A DNA stretch of 64,000 bases from JAGVSR01 sp031413815 (GCA_031413815.1 JANOFU010000071.1:1-64000); one strand, 5' to 3'; shown: positions 1 through 7,689, counted from the first letter of the stretch. The notes: generated by a model not told the origin, from the letters alone. Numbers and translations are program-made.

Positions 1-512
1 CCGTTACGCGGTTTCCCCGCAACCCGGACTTGCACCGGGTGGACGACCTGAGCCTTCCATAAAAGAGCTTGCGTGAAGCCCTCCTATAGAACCTGCCTCC
101 CGGTCCACACCGTTGAGACGCCTCTTAAGCAGCGCCCCCTCACGGACCGGGATGCGCGCAGTATGGGCGAGGTCTTGAGCGCGGGGATAACTTCGGGTTT
201 TCGCGTAGAAGAATTTTCCAGTTAACGCAGCCGCGATGGTGAATCGTGGACGTGCGATCGGGCGGGGTGAAACTGTACCTCCACCCTCTTTCGCCGAAGG
301 CGAGCCTTTGGCTGGATGCGACGACAGTGTCGTCGCTAGGGGAACGGAACGCGAGCGGCACGCCGCGAGCCGTTTCGTCGCTGATGAATGATCCGATAGG
401 CCTGACACCATTCGTGACCCGCGGTGAGGATGCCGATCCGCTTCTGAAGCGCTCTCCGGAGATCCGTGCGAAGTCTCTTGACCCCGTCCCGGTGGCGTAG
501 CACTGACGGCGT
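1..512. other. gene-free region upstream of purD with possible structured RNA on the minus strand
   Basis: No convincing protein gene is seen here. On the minus strand, bases 1-250 are rich in short complementary segments. The clearest is a six-pair stem ACCCGG/CCGGGT at 23-41 with a 7-base loop (TGCAAGT on the minus strand), followed by a G-rich run and a second short stem. This could be the 5' part of a structured RNA or leader whose remainder lies before base 1. It was compared by eye with RNase P RNA, tmRNA, cobalamin riboswitches and group II intron domain I, and none fits well enough to name. The purD start has no strong Shine-Dalgarno sequence. Confidence 0.35.
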
Positions 513-1790
513 ATGAATGTTCTTCTTATTGGATCGGGTGGCCGCGAGCACGCTCTCGCGTGGGCGCTGTCGGGGAGCCCGCTGCAGACAAAGCTCATCT
601 GCGCGCCGGGCAATCCCGGCATCGCAGAGCTGGCCGAATGCGTGCCGCTCGATGTCTCCAATCATGCGGGCGTCATAGCGTTTTGTTACGCGCAATCGAT
701 CGAGTTCGTCATCGTCGGACCAGAGGCGCCGCTGGTGGCCGGGTTGACCGATGCGTTGGCCGCCGCCGGCATCAAGCATTTCGGCCCCTCGCAAGCGGCG
801 GCTCAGTTGGAAGGCTCGAAGGGCTTCACCAAGGACCTCTGCGCGGAGTTCGGCATTCCAACGGGTGCTTATGGGCGCTTCAAGACCGCGGCTTCGGCAA
901 TGGACTATCTCGCACATCAATCGCTGCCCATCGTCGTCAAGGCCGATGGGCTGGCGGCCGGCAAAGGTGTTGTGATTGCGGCGACCCGCGACCAAGCCGA
1001 GGCGGCGATTGACGCGTGCTTCGCCGGTGCCTTTGGCGATGCCGGATCCGAAGTCGTCATCGAAGAGTTTCTTGACGGCGAAGAGGCGAGTTTCTTCGCG
1101 CTGTGTGACGGCGCGCATGCGCTGGCGTTGGCGACCGCGCAGGACCACAAGCGTGTGGGAAACGGCGACACCGGGCCCAACACCGGGGGCATGGGCGCTT
1201 ATTCGCCCGCTCCCGTGATGACGCCGGAGATGGTGGAGCGCACAATGCGCGAGATTATCGCGCCGACTGTTGCGGGGATGACAGCGCGGGGTACTCCGTT
1301 TAAGGGCGTGCTGTTTGCCGGTCTCATGATCACCAAGGATGGGCCACAGCTCATTGAGTACAACGTCCGCTTTGGCGATCCTGAGACGCAAGTTTTGATG
1401 ATGCGTTTGAAGTCAGATTTGCTGGCAGCGATGCTGGCGACGGCTGACGGGGTGCTCGATCAATTCACGATGCAGTGGCGCGATGACGTGGCGTTGACGG
1501 TGGTGATGGCGGCGAACGGCTATCCGGGTCTGCCCGACAAGGGCACCGAGATTCGCGGACTCGATGCGGCGGCTGCGACTGAAGGCGTTGAGATTTTCCA
1601 TGCCAGCACAAAGCGTGATGGATCGCGGCTGGTGGCGGATGGTGGCCGCGTGCTGAACGTGACGGCGCGCGGCAAGACGGTTGCAGAAGCGCAAGCGCGC
1701 GCCTATGCGGCGATTGCGAAAGTCGATTGGCCGGGTGGGTTCTGCCGGACGGATATTGGCTGGCGGGCTATTGCGCGGGAGAAGGGGTGA
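513..1790 (+). CDS. purD: phosphoribosylamine--glycine ligase (GAR synthetase)
   Basis: Second step of de novo purine synthesis in the cytoplasm: ATP-dependent joining of glycine to phosphoribosylamine to give GAR. The 425-residue length is normal. The N-terminus carries the family start LIGSGGREHALAW (residues 5-17). An ATP-grasp core follows, with VVKADGLAAGKGV near residue 142, NTGGMGAYSP near 222, and the signature RFGDPETQ near 286. The ATG at 513 gives the family N-terminus directly. It stands alone on the plus strand and ends just before a composite palindromic repeat that separates it from the convergent thiE. A purine-controlled promoter could lie in the preceding 500 bases but is not evident. 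Confidence 0.97.
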   Translation: MNVLLIGSGGREHALAWALSGSPLQTKLICAPGNPGIAELAECVPLDVSNHAGVIAFCYAQSIEFVIVGPEAPLVAGLTDALAAAGIKHFGPSQAAAQLEGSKGFTKDLCAEFGIPTGAYGRFKTAASAMDYLAHQSLPIVVKADGLAAGKGVVIAATRDQAEAAIDACFAGAFGDAGSEVVIEEFLDGEEASFFALCDGAHALALATAQDHKRVGNGDTGPNTGGMGAYSPAPVMTPEMVERTMREIIAPTVAGMTARGTPFKGVLFAGLMITKDGPQLIEYNVRFGDPETQVLMMRLKSDLLAAMLATADGVLDQFTMQWRDDVALTVVMAANGYPGLPDKGTEIRGLDAAAATEGVEIFHASTKRDGSRLVADGGRVLNVTARGKTVAEAQARAYAAIAKVDWPGGFCRTDIGWRAIAREKG

Positions 1791-1792
1791 TT

Positions 1793-1909
1793 CCCTCTCC
1801 CCATCGGCTTCGATGGGGAGTGGGTTAGGGTGAGGGGCAGCCGCTTGTTCGAGCGTGTTGCTGCCTCTCACCCTAACCCTCTCCCCGTAAAGGACGGGGA
1901 GAGGGGAGG
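1793..1909. repeat. composite palindromic repeat, GCAGC subtype (copy A)
   Basis: Three hairpins in a row. The outer arms are CCCTCTCCCC...GGGGAG and CTCTCCCC...GGGGAGAGGGG. The centre is a longer stem, GGGTGAGGGGCAGC pairing with GCTGCCTCTCACCC. Further copies are at 12664, 17072 and 50590. It lies between the convergent purD and thiE genes and supplies the last codons of thiE, so it may also act at transcript ends. Confidence 0.8.
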
Positions 1910-2502
1910 GATAGCGCCCACTCGACCCACAGCTTCACACGCGCTTCGGGATGCGGTGCGGTGATGAAATCGGTGATCACGGCGACGCTGTCGGCTCCGG
2001 CCGCGAGCACGCCGCCGGCGCGTTGCGGTGTGATGCCGCCGATGGCGACCAATCGAATGGCTCCGATGCGTTTTTTCCAGTCCGTGATGCGCTCGAGCCC
2101 CTGGGGTTCCCACGTCATCGCTTTGAGCTTTGTTTCGTAGATGGGGCCCAGTGCAATGTAGTCCGGCTTGGCGCGCAGTGCGGTTTCGAGTTCGTCTTCG
2201 CTGTGCGTTGAGATACCGAGTTTGAGACCAGCGGTTTTGATGGCGGCGAGATCGGCGCTCGCGAGGTCTTCCTGGCCGAGGTGAATGTAAGTGGCACCTG
2301 CGTCGATCGCCGCGCGCCAATAGTCATTGACGATGAGCTGGCACTGAGTGTCGCGCGTGACGGCGACCGCGTCGCGGATTTGACGGGCAACGTCGCCGGG
2401 TTCGGCGTCCTTGATGCGCAGCTGGATCGTTTTGACGCCCAGCGGGACCAACCGCTTGAGCCAGCTGGTATCGGGCACGATGGGGTAGAAAACGTCGATC
2501 AT
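1873..2502 (-). CDS. thiE: thiamine-phosphate synthase-like protein
   Basis: Expected to couple hydroxymethylpyrimidine diphosphate with thiazole phosphate to give thiamine phosphate. The 209-residue TIM barrel shows family motifs: QLRIKD near residue 29, IVNDYWRAA, HLGQEDL, LGPIYETK and the phosphate-binding GGITPQRAGGVLAAGADSVAV. The ATG at 2502 was chosen because the barrel's first strand (MIDVFYPIVPD) begins there, while the upstream in-frame codons look like spacer. The last residues (LPSPRPLRGEG) are encoded by a palindromic repeat, so the natural C-terminus has been replaced or extended. thiG is on the same strand about 0.6 kb upstream with a DUF559 gene between. No thiC, thiO or thiS is present in the window. 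Confidence 0.88.
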   Translation of the reverse strand: MIDVFYPIVPDTSWLKRLVPLGVKTIQLRIKDAEPGDVARQIRDAVAVTRDTQCQLIVNDYWRAAIDAGATYIHLGQEDLASADLAAIKTAGLKLGISTHSEDELETALRAKPDYIALGPIYETKLKAMTWEPQGLERITDWKKRIGAIRLVAIGGITPQRAGGVLAAGADSVAVITDFITAPHPEARVKLWVEWALSLPSPRPLRGEG

Positions 2503-2524
2503 CGGTTTGCGGTCACAATCTAGC

Positions 2525-3001
2525 CTACTCAATCCAATCCTCGCCGCCAGGGGAGTGAGGGTCATCGCCAATTAGCCTCTCCCCTTGGGGAGAGGCCGGC
2601 GCGGCTCCCGTGTGCTCAGTTGCGCGCCGTTGCCGCTCCGCGCCGGGTGAGGGGGCTTGCTGTTGTCCAAGTGCCAAGTAAATCCCCTCAAGTACGCCCG
2701 TTATGTTGTTGATCACATCCGTATTCCATAACCTGAGAACGCGCAGACCTTGAGCTTGAAGTTGTTGCGTTCGAACGGAATCGTATTCTGCCGTTCGATC
2801 TAGATGTTGGCTTCCATCGACTTCAATTACCAGATTGGCATCAAAGCAAAAGAAATCGAGAATGTAGTGCCCATGCGCAAACTGGCGCTTGAATTTCCAG
2901 CCATCAAGCTGACGATTGCGGAGTTTCATCCATAGCTTCCGTTCGGCTTCAGTTTGAGATCGCCGAAGTGACTTTGCTGTTCCAGTAAGTTTGTGTTTCA
3001 T
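2525..3001 (-). CDS. DUF559 / Vsr-like endonuclease domain protein
   Basis: A 158-residue protein of the DUF559 family, which has the Vsr/PD-(D/E)xK nuclease fold. Visible features are an N-terminal LRRSQTEAERKLWMKLR helix typical of the family, then YILDFFCFDANLVIEVDGSQH (about residues 47-67) containing the predicted catalytic acidic residues, and VLRLWNTDVINN. The start at 3001 leaves the family N-terminus intact; a start nine codons upstream would only add repeat-derived residues. The C-terminal 40 residues (SPGAERQRR, ASPQGERL) are read from a palindromic repeat, and half-elements bracket the gene on both sides. The biological role of DUF559 proteins is unknown; DNA cleavage or repair is inference from fold only. 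Confidence 0.85.
   Translation of the reverse strand: MKHKLTGTAKSLRRSQTEAERKLWMKLRNRQLDGWKFKRQFAHGHYILDFFCFDANLVIEVDGSQHLDRTAEYDSVRTQQLQAQGLRVLRLWNTDVINNITGVLEGIYLALGQQQAPSPGAERQRRATEHTGAAPASPQGERLIGDDPHSPGGEDWIE
2573..2660. repeat. half copy of the GGGGAGAGG palindrome at the 3' end of the DUF559 gene
   Basis: The segment holds GCCTCTCCCCTTGGGGAGAGGC followed by a degenerate GCGCCGGGTGAGGGGG stretch. This resembles one flank of the composite repeat seen elsewhere. It lies inside the last codons of the DUF559 gene. Confidence 0.6.
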
Positions 3002-3017
3002 ATGCTGAGTTCCGCAA

Positions 3018-3057
3018 CGCCCCCTCACCCTAACCCTCTCCCCAGGGGGAGAGGGGA
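3018..3057. repeat. half copy of the composite palindrome upstream of the DUF559 gene
   Basis: Contains CCCCCTCACCCTAACCCTCTCCCC followed by an AGGGGGAGAGGGG partner. It matches the right-hand part of the full elements at 1793 and 12664. Together with the half element near 2573 it brackets the DUF559 coding region. Confidence 0.65.
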
Positions 3058-3076
3058 TTTTTGAGGGGACGAGAAA

Positions 3077-3913
3077 CTAGGGTTGTCTGCCCAAATCAAA
3101 AAACGGTGTGCCGGCGATGGGGGTTGAGGGTTGCGCCATGTCGCGCATTTCCATGAGGCCGGATTCGAACGCGGTGCGGCCGGCCGCAATGGCTTGGGCG
3201 AAGGCCTGCGCCATGGCGATGGGGTCGCCAGCCTTGGCGACCGCGGTGTTCAGAAGGCACGCGTCGTAGCCCATTTCCATGGCAGCCGCCGCGTGTGACG
3301 GCGCGCCGATGCCGGCATCGATCACCAGGGGAACATTCGGGAAATAGGCGCGCATGCTGCGCAGGCCGTAGACGTTGGCGAGGCCGCGTCCTGTGCCGAT
3401 CGGAGCTCCCCACGGCATGAGAACTTCACAGCCTGCAGCTAACAACCGTTCTCCGGCACCGAGATCTTCCGTCGTGTAGGGGAACACTTTGAAGCCGTCT
3501 CGCGACAGAATACCGGCGGCTTCAACGAGGCCGAACAGATCAGGCTGCAGCGTGTCGTCGTTGGCGATGACTTCGAGCTTGATCCAATCGGTGTCGAAAA
3601 GTTCGCGCGCCATCTGCGCGGTGGTGATGGCTTCTTTCGCGGTACGGCAACCGGCGGTGTTGGGCAGCACATGCACGTCGAGCGCGCGGATCAATTCAAG
3701 AAACCGTTCACCCGTTCGCCCGCGCGCTTGTTCGCGCCGCAACGAGACTGTGACGATGCCAGCGTGTGAGGCTTTGACCGCATCGGCCATGATCTGGGGC
3801 GAGGGATAAAGGGCAGTACCAAGCAGCAGCCGCGAGGCGACCTCCGTGCCGTAGAAGGCGAGGGGACGGGTGCCAGGAGGGTGGCCGGTGAGATGAGGGT
3901 CGTGCGCGTTCAT
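3077..3913 (-). CDS. thiG: thiazole synthase
   Basis: Forms the thiazole phosphate ring of thiamine from deoxyxylulose phosphate, a glycine- or tyrosine-derived imine and the ThiS thiocarboxylate. The protein is 278 residues, of which about 255 are the usual family core. Seen: LLLGTALYPSPQIM near residue 30, TVSLRRE near 55, the Schiff-base lysine in DWIKLEVI (K112), VLMPWGAPIGTGRGL near 166 and VIDAGIGAPSHAAAAMEMG. The gene lies upstream of the DUF559 gene and thiE on the same strand. The partner genes thiS and thiO, normally adjacent, are not upstream, where a divergent hydrolase gene begins at 4089. No TPP riboswitch was recognised in front of it. Confidence 0.95.
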   Translation of the reverse strand: MNAHDPHLTGHPPGTRPLAFYGTEVASRLLLGTALYPSPQIMADAVKASHAGIVTVSLRREQARGRTGERFLELIRALDVHVLPNTAGCRTAKEAITTAQMARELFDTDWIKLEVIANDDTLQPDLFGLVEAAGILSRDGFKVFPYTTEDLGAGERLLAAGCEVLMPWGAPIGTGRGLANVYGLRSMRAYFPNVPLVIDAGIGAPSHAAAAMEMGYDACLLNTAVAKAGDPIAMAQAFAQAIAAGRTAFESGLMEMRDMAQPSTPIAGTPFFDLGRQP

Positions 3914-4088
3914 GGCGCCAGTTTAGCGGAACTGATGCCCGCGGGGTACTGCCAGATCTGAGACATTGCGGCCCGAATTCAACGCCGCTTCTCCAAGATG
4001 GCGCGGCTGGACGAGTCCGCCTTGACGGCGCCCCGGGGCCGTTGTCACGTCGCTCCATTGCGTACCCAAAAGTAGAGAAAGGTTCGTC

Positions 4089-5129
4089 ATGCCGCGTAAG
4101 GTCGCCGTTCTGTTCGTGCATGGAATCTACAACCTCAATCTCGAATACCACAAACCCATGCAGGACCGGATCGTGGCCGCGCTGCCCAAGCGGCTACGCG
4201 AGTTCGTCGATTTCGAGCCGGTCAACTGGGCGGAAATCGTACGCGAGCATCAGCGCGACTATTTGCAAAAGTGCGCCCAACAAGGGCTGTTTGACGCCAC
4301 AACTTACCGGTGCATGGCGCTGCAGGGATTGGGCGATGCGGCGGCCTACCAGAAGACGCGCATTCACACCAATTCGTCGTACTACCAGATCCAAGGCGAG
4401 GTGCGGGCCGCCATTGACCGGCTCGATGGCCGCGGGGAGCCAGACCGGCCGCTGATTGTCATCGGGCACTCGCTCGGCTGTCACATTCTGTCGAGCTTCG
4501 CCTGGGACATCAACACCATCAAGCGCTTTACGCCGGAGCGCTTGCAGTCGGAAGACAACGTGAAGGTGCGCGAGTTCCACGACTACCTGATGAAGGGATC
4601 CGCCTTCCGCCGTCTCGATACGCTCGCGGGGTTCGTGTCGATGGGCAACAACATGCCGCTGTTCACCTTTACCTTCGGCCCCAAACGCATCGTGCCCATT
4701 ACACAGCCGCGCCGGGAGGGCGAGCATCCCGCTTTTCCGGGTGAAGCCCTCGATCCGGCCGTCAAAGACCGGGCGCGCTGGAACAACTATTACAGCCGCC
4801 ACGACATCCTCGGATTTCCGTTGAGGCCGTTGAATGGCGCGTACGCGGCCGAGCCGCGGCTGACGGATTTCGAAGTCGTGTCAGAAGGCTGGCCGAAGCG
4901 CATCTTCAATACGTTCTGGCCAGCACTGAGCGCGTACTCGGCTCACACCGGGTATTGGACGACGAAGCCGGTGATCAAGGGCGCGGCCCGGCTGATTACG
5001 GACATCATTACAGCGGGTGATTCAATGCCGAAGTCGCGGTTCGACGTGCTGCGAGGCGCCAAGCCAGTTCCTAAGCCGTCAGCGACCGCTCCAGCGCCCG
5101 GCGGAACGGCACCATCGCTGAGCGCGTAA
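4089..5129 (+). CDS. hypothetical alpha/beta-hydrolase-like protein
   Basis: A 346-residue protein without a signal peptide. It starts VAVLFVHGIYN (an HG oxyanion-type motif of alpha/beta hydrolases) and has LIVIGHSLGCHILSSF near residue 120, a clear GxSxG nucleophile elbow with Ser in GHSLG. A later His in SAHTGYW near residue 290 is a candidate triad member. The substrate cannot be deduced. The start is preceded by GAGAAAGG. The last 59 bases overlap the 3' end of the convergent GNAT gene. The C-terminal 25 residues are Pro/Ala/Ser rich and look disordered. The hydrolase fold is well supported; esterase or lipase activity is inference. Confidence 0.8.
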   Translation: MPRKVAVLFVHGIYNLNLEYHKPMQDRIVAALPKRLREFVDFEPVNWAEIVREHQRDYLQKCAQQGLFDATTYRCMALQGLGDAAAYQKTRIHTNSSYYQIQGEVRAAIDRLDGRGEPDRPLIVIGHSLGCHILSSFAWDINTIKRFTPERLQSEDNVKVREFHDYLMKGSAFRRLDTLAGFVSMGNNMPLFTFTFGPKRIVPITQPRREGEHPAFPGEALDPAVKDRARWNNYYSRHDILGFPLRPLNGAYAAEPRLTDFEVVSEGWPKRIFNTFWPALSAYSAHTGYWTTKPVIKGAARLITDIITAGDSMPKSRFDVLRGAKPVPKPSATAPAPGGTAPSLSA

Positions 5130-5535
5130 AGCCGAGACCTTGATAGAACGCATGGGCGCGGCCGTTGTCATGGTCCGTGAGAAGCGTGATGCGCTGACAG
5201 CCGGCCGTGCGCGCGGTTTCGATGGCGTTGGTCATGAGTTTGCGGCCAGTGCCGCCGCCGCGGCAGCTCTCATCAACGACCATGTCTTCCAAGGTCGCCA
5301 CACGGGCGCCCAGTGCGGTCGAGACGGTGTACAGGAGAGCCACCATTCCAGTGACCGTGCCGTCGCGCTCGGCCACGAGAAGCGTTCCCGCTGACGGATC
5401 GGCCAGGATCATCATCAGCCCGCGCGCGTTGGCGGCTGGGTTGGGCACGAACTCCGCTTCCTGCGCGAACAGCTGGCCCAGCAGCCGGGTCATGGCCGGG
5501 ACGTCGTCCTGCGTCGCGATGCGAACCTGGATCAT
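5071..5535 (-). CDS. GNAT family N-acetyltransferase
   Basis: A 154-residue single-domain GNAT protein, expected to transfer an acetyl group from acetyl-CoA to an unknown amine. The order is family-typical: MIQVRIATQDDVPAMTRLL at the N-terminus, an ATLEDMVVDESCRGGGTGRKLM stretch near residues 78-99 (motif A, RxxGxG pyrophosphate loop), ITLLTDHDNGRAHAFYQGLGF near 120, then the C-terminal strand. The ATG at 5535 was chosen because it begins the first beta-strand; the open frame continues far upstream but without GNAT similarity. It is convergent with and overlaps the hydrolase-like gene by 59 bases, so both transcripts are complementary at their ends. Confidence 0.9.
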   Translation of the reverse strand: MIQVRIATQDDVPAMTRLLGQLFAQEAEFVPNPAANARGLMMILADPSAGTLLVAERDGTVTGMVALLYTVSTALGARVATLEDMVVDESCRGGGTGRKLMTNAIETARTAGCQRITLLTDHDNGRAHAFYQGLGFTRSAMVPFRRALERSLTA

Positions 5536-5680
5536 TCTGCGATGGCCTTTCCTCGTGCAAACAAGTTGTGTGCACGCAGTCGTGACTTTGCCCGAATTGA
5601 CGTTATGTTGTAACAGGTATTCGCAGGGCCATGGGTGGCCACCCAGAGCAGATTTGGGCAGAGCAGATGTGGAGTGACGG

Positions 5681-6229
5681 ATGATCAAGGCCAAGGCCAT
5701 CGCGGGTGTGACGTGCGCGCTATTCGCGGTGGGTGTTACAGCCGCCCAGGCGGCAAGCCTCGTGTCGGCCAAAAAGCTCGAGATCAACGTCGATGAAGCC
5801 AAGGTGGAAGCCGAGCGGCAGGCGTTATGGGGCAAGATCGGCGGCTGGTGTGCGATCGCCGATTGGCATCCCTCGATCGCCAAGTGCGAAGAGAGCAAGG
5901 ACGGCGACACGGAGTTCCGCACGCTCACGCTGAAAGATGGCGGCATCATCAAGGAACAGCTGCTGGAGCGCGGTTCGGCCACCTATAAGTACGCGATCGT
6001 TGAAAGCCCACTGCCAGTGAAAAATCATTCGGCGCAGTTCTCGATCACGCCCGATGATGACGATCTCGACGAGATCAATGTCTTGTGGTCAGCCACCTAT
6101 GACGCAAACGGCAAGGACGACAAGGAAGCCCGCGGCGTGATCGACGGTATTTTCAAAGACGGCATGGACAGCATCAAAGCCAAGTACGGCGCCGCGCCTG
6201 CCGGCGCGAAGGACGATGGCGGCAAATGA
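5681..6229 (+). CDS. exported SRPBCC-family protein
   Basis: A 182-residue protein with a signal peptide (AIAGVTCALFAVGVTAAQA, cleavage near residue 25). The mature part has the sequence pattern of SRPBCC/polyketide-cyclase-like lipid-binding proteins, including LWGKIGGWCAIADWHPSI near residue 49, ESKDGDTEFRTLTLKDGG and ATYKYAIVESPLPVKN. Such periplasmic members include MxaD-like proteins of methylotrophs, but the ligand here is unknown. The ATG at 5681 has GGAG eight bases upstream. The C-terminus is Ala/Gly/Lys rich. A second exported SRPBCC protein lies at 55833; the two share only the general fold pattern. Confidence 0.8.
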   Translation: MIKAKAIAGVTCALFAVGVTAAQAASLVSAKKLEINVDEAKVEAERQALWGKIGGWCAIADWHPSIAKCEESKDGDTEFRTLTLKDGGIIKEQLLERGSATYKYAIVESPLPVKNHSAQFSITPDDDDLDEINVLWSATYDANGKDDKEARGVIDGIFKDGMDSIKAKYGAAPAGAKDDGGK

Positions 6230-6283
6230 AGCAGTCGCGCCGTACGTGCATTGGCTGCATGGAATGGCGGTTGCTGACCGGGG

Positions 6284-6574
6284 TCAAAGGGCCTTGCGTT
6301 CGGCAACATCGTTGATGGTGTCGGCAATCCACAAAATCGCCATGGCCCCCGCCACGGAACCGGCGACTTGCACGATCGGTGTGATCACCTGCCCACTTAA
6401 TCCAAGTGACCCGAGAAGCCCCGACAACAGCGTTGCGCCGGCGAGCCCGCCGATACCGCCTGAAACGAGCGATAACATTGCTGTGACGTAGCCCTTACTT
6501 CGCCCATGAACGAAACCGGCAATAAGACCAGGCACAATCAAACTGGCCAAAATGGCCGCCGTTAGAATTTCCAT
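6284..6574 (-). CDS. small glycine-rich membrane protein
   Basis: 96 residues starting MEILTAAILASLIVPGLIAG. Three hydrophobic segments are visible, near residues 4-20, 30-60 (MLSLVSGGIGGLAGATLLSGLLGSLGL) and 65-85 (QVAGSVAGAMAILWIADTI). The second has GGxGG packing motifs resembling the GlsB/YeaQ/YmgE group, but the match is too weak to name. The start at 6574 was picked over an upstream one because the extension is not hydrophobic and resembles spacer. Function unknown; inner membrane location is inferred. Confidence 0.65.
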   Translation of the reverse strand: MEILTAAILASLIVPGLIAGFVHGRSKGYVTAMLSLVSGGIGGLAGATLLSGLLGSLGLSGQVITPIVQVAGSVAGAMAILWIADTINDVAERKAL

Positions 6575-6793
6575 GACGCACACCCACGAGGACGCAAAAC
6601 GATCAAGTAGCCGCGTTGTGGATAACCATAGCATAAGCTTTGCGCCTCTGGGAAGATCCGATCCCGTCATAATGCTTGCTCACGTCGGAGGTCTTGTGAG
6701 TTGCACCGTTGCACGCGGGTCCGGGGGGCGTCCGATAGACCAAACAAACGGACGCCGAGGTCCGTTTAACGCCCAATCTTTGGAGCAATCTTA

Positions 6794-7207
6794 ATGACGC
6801 CCGGTGGTGCAGTGGTGGTGGGCATGATGCTCCTGACCGGATCGGAGTGGGGACTGCCGGGCGGTGGCGAGTCACTGAGCGTTCAGTTTATCGACGGTCG
6901 CGTGCCGGGCGGTAGCGGCTGTAACCGCTTTGGCGGGTGCTACAGCCAGGACGGCGCGACCGTCCGGATCAGCCAACTGATCTCAACTCATATGGCCTGC
7001 GCGGACGATGGTATGCGCAAAGAGCGCGACGGGCTCGCCATGCTTGCCGCGGTTCGCCCGGTGGACGCGCGGCATGCCGTTTTAGTACTGAACGACGCGG
7101 CGGGGACCATTCTCGTCACACTCGCGTGCTGCGATTGGGACGAACGCATCAACGAAAAACAACGGGCGGAGAAGCTCTTGCTCCGCCCGCCCGCTGTAGT
7201 CCACTAA
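6794..7207 (+). CDS. META domain protein (HslJ-like)
   Basis: A 137-residue protein with the META-domain pattern: GSEWGLPGG near residue 16, GGSGCNRFGGCYSQDGATVRIS near residues 38-60, then MACADDGMRKERDGLAMLAAVRPVD, and a short C-terminal strand pair. META domains occur in HslJ and in envelope-associated proteins linked to stress tolerance; the role here is unknown. There is no clear signal peptide, although residues 5-14 are hydrophobic, so the true start could be slightly different. TGGAG lies upstream of the ATG. The 3' end of the coding region contains a hairpin that looks like a terminator for the convergent gene that follows. Confidence 0.82.
   Translation: MTPGGAVVVGMMLLTGSEWGLPGGGESLSVQFIDGRVPGGSGCNRFGGCYSQDGATVRISQLISTHMACADDGMRKERDGLAMLAAVRPVDARHAVLVLNDAAGTILVTLACCDWDERINEKQRAEKLLLRPPAVVH
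7155..7188 (-). terminator. rho-independent terminator for the His/Tyr/Gly-rich gene
   Basis: Read on the minus strand: an 8-pair stem GGGCGGAG/CTCCGCCC (7164-7171 with 7181-7188) with a 9-base loop, followed by GTTGTTTTT. It lies about 30 bases beyond the stop of the minus-strand gene at 7217 and inside the last codons of the META gene, so two genes share this sequence. Confidence 0.6.
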
Positions 7208-7216
7208 CCGGCTCGC

Positions 7217-7570
7217 TTAAAACCCGAAGTGAAGCGAGAGGCCGCCATGCCGGCGGCCGTAGTAGCGGTAGGGATAGCCGCCGTAGCCACCATAACCGCC
7301 GTAGTAGTATGGGCTATAGCCGCCGTAGTAGTACGGACGATAGTAACGGCGATAACCGTAGTGCCGATGGCGAAAATGACGGTGCGAATGGTGCCGATGG
7401 CCCCAGTGGCGATGCCGGTGACGGCGCCCCACCGTTTCCGCCGGGGACGCCTTCGTGGCGTCAGGTGCGGTGGCTTGCCCAGCTGCGCCGATGGGATTGG
7501 CGGTTGCCGGAGCCGACAGCGCCAATGCACCTGCCACAGCGGCCAGCGCGAGAGCGATGTTGAGTTTCAT
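7217..7570 (-). CDS. exported His/Tyr/Gly/Arg-rich protein
   Basis: 117 residues from the ATG at 7570. The first 24 form a signal peptide (LNIALALAAVAGALALSAPATA). A short Ala/Thr/Pro spacer follows. Then comes a dense His/Arg segment (RRHRHRHWGHRHHSHRHFR, about residues 48-66) and a Tyr/Gly segment with YYYGGY and GGYGGYGGYPY repeats, ending HFGF. Proteins of this composition are common in Rhizobiales periplasm. Metal binding by the His cluster and interaction or adhesion through the Tyr/Gly repeats are plausible but unproven. Translation upstream of 7570 adds only polar spacer, hence this start. Confidence 0.8.
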   Translation of the reverse strand: MKLNIALALAAVAGALALSAPATANPIGAAGQATAPDATKASPAETVGRRHRHRHWGHRHHSHRHFRHRHYGYRRYYRPYYYGGYSPYYYGGYGGYGGYPYRYYGRRHGGLSLHFGF

Positions 7571-7689
7571 GATGGTCTCTCCCTGTTCATTGGAGTGAGT
7601 GCGTGATCGTACCACTCTATACGCAGCACGGCACCCGCAAGTTCCCTGTGTACGAAAAGATTGCGGCGGATCAAGATCTTAAAATCTCT

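Noticed and set aside
1..120. Cobalamin riboswitch, RNase P RNA, tmRNA or group II intron domain
   Set aside because: Single motifs such as CCGGTGCAAGTCCGG look suggestive, but conserved cores of each class are missing within the window.
246..500. Open frame of 84 residues upstream of purD on the plus strand
   Set aside because: No ribosome site, no coding bias, and the opposite strand is equally open; likely chance in high-GC DNA.
336..1391. Long minus-strand open frame opposite purD
   Set aside because: It mirrors the codon structure of purD; composition is Arg/His-rich as expected for an antisense shadow.
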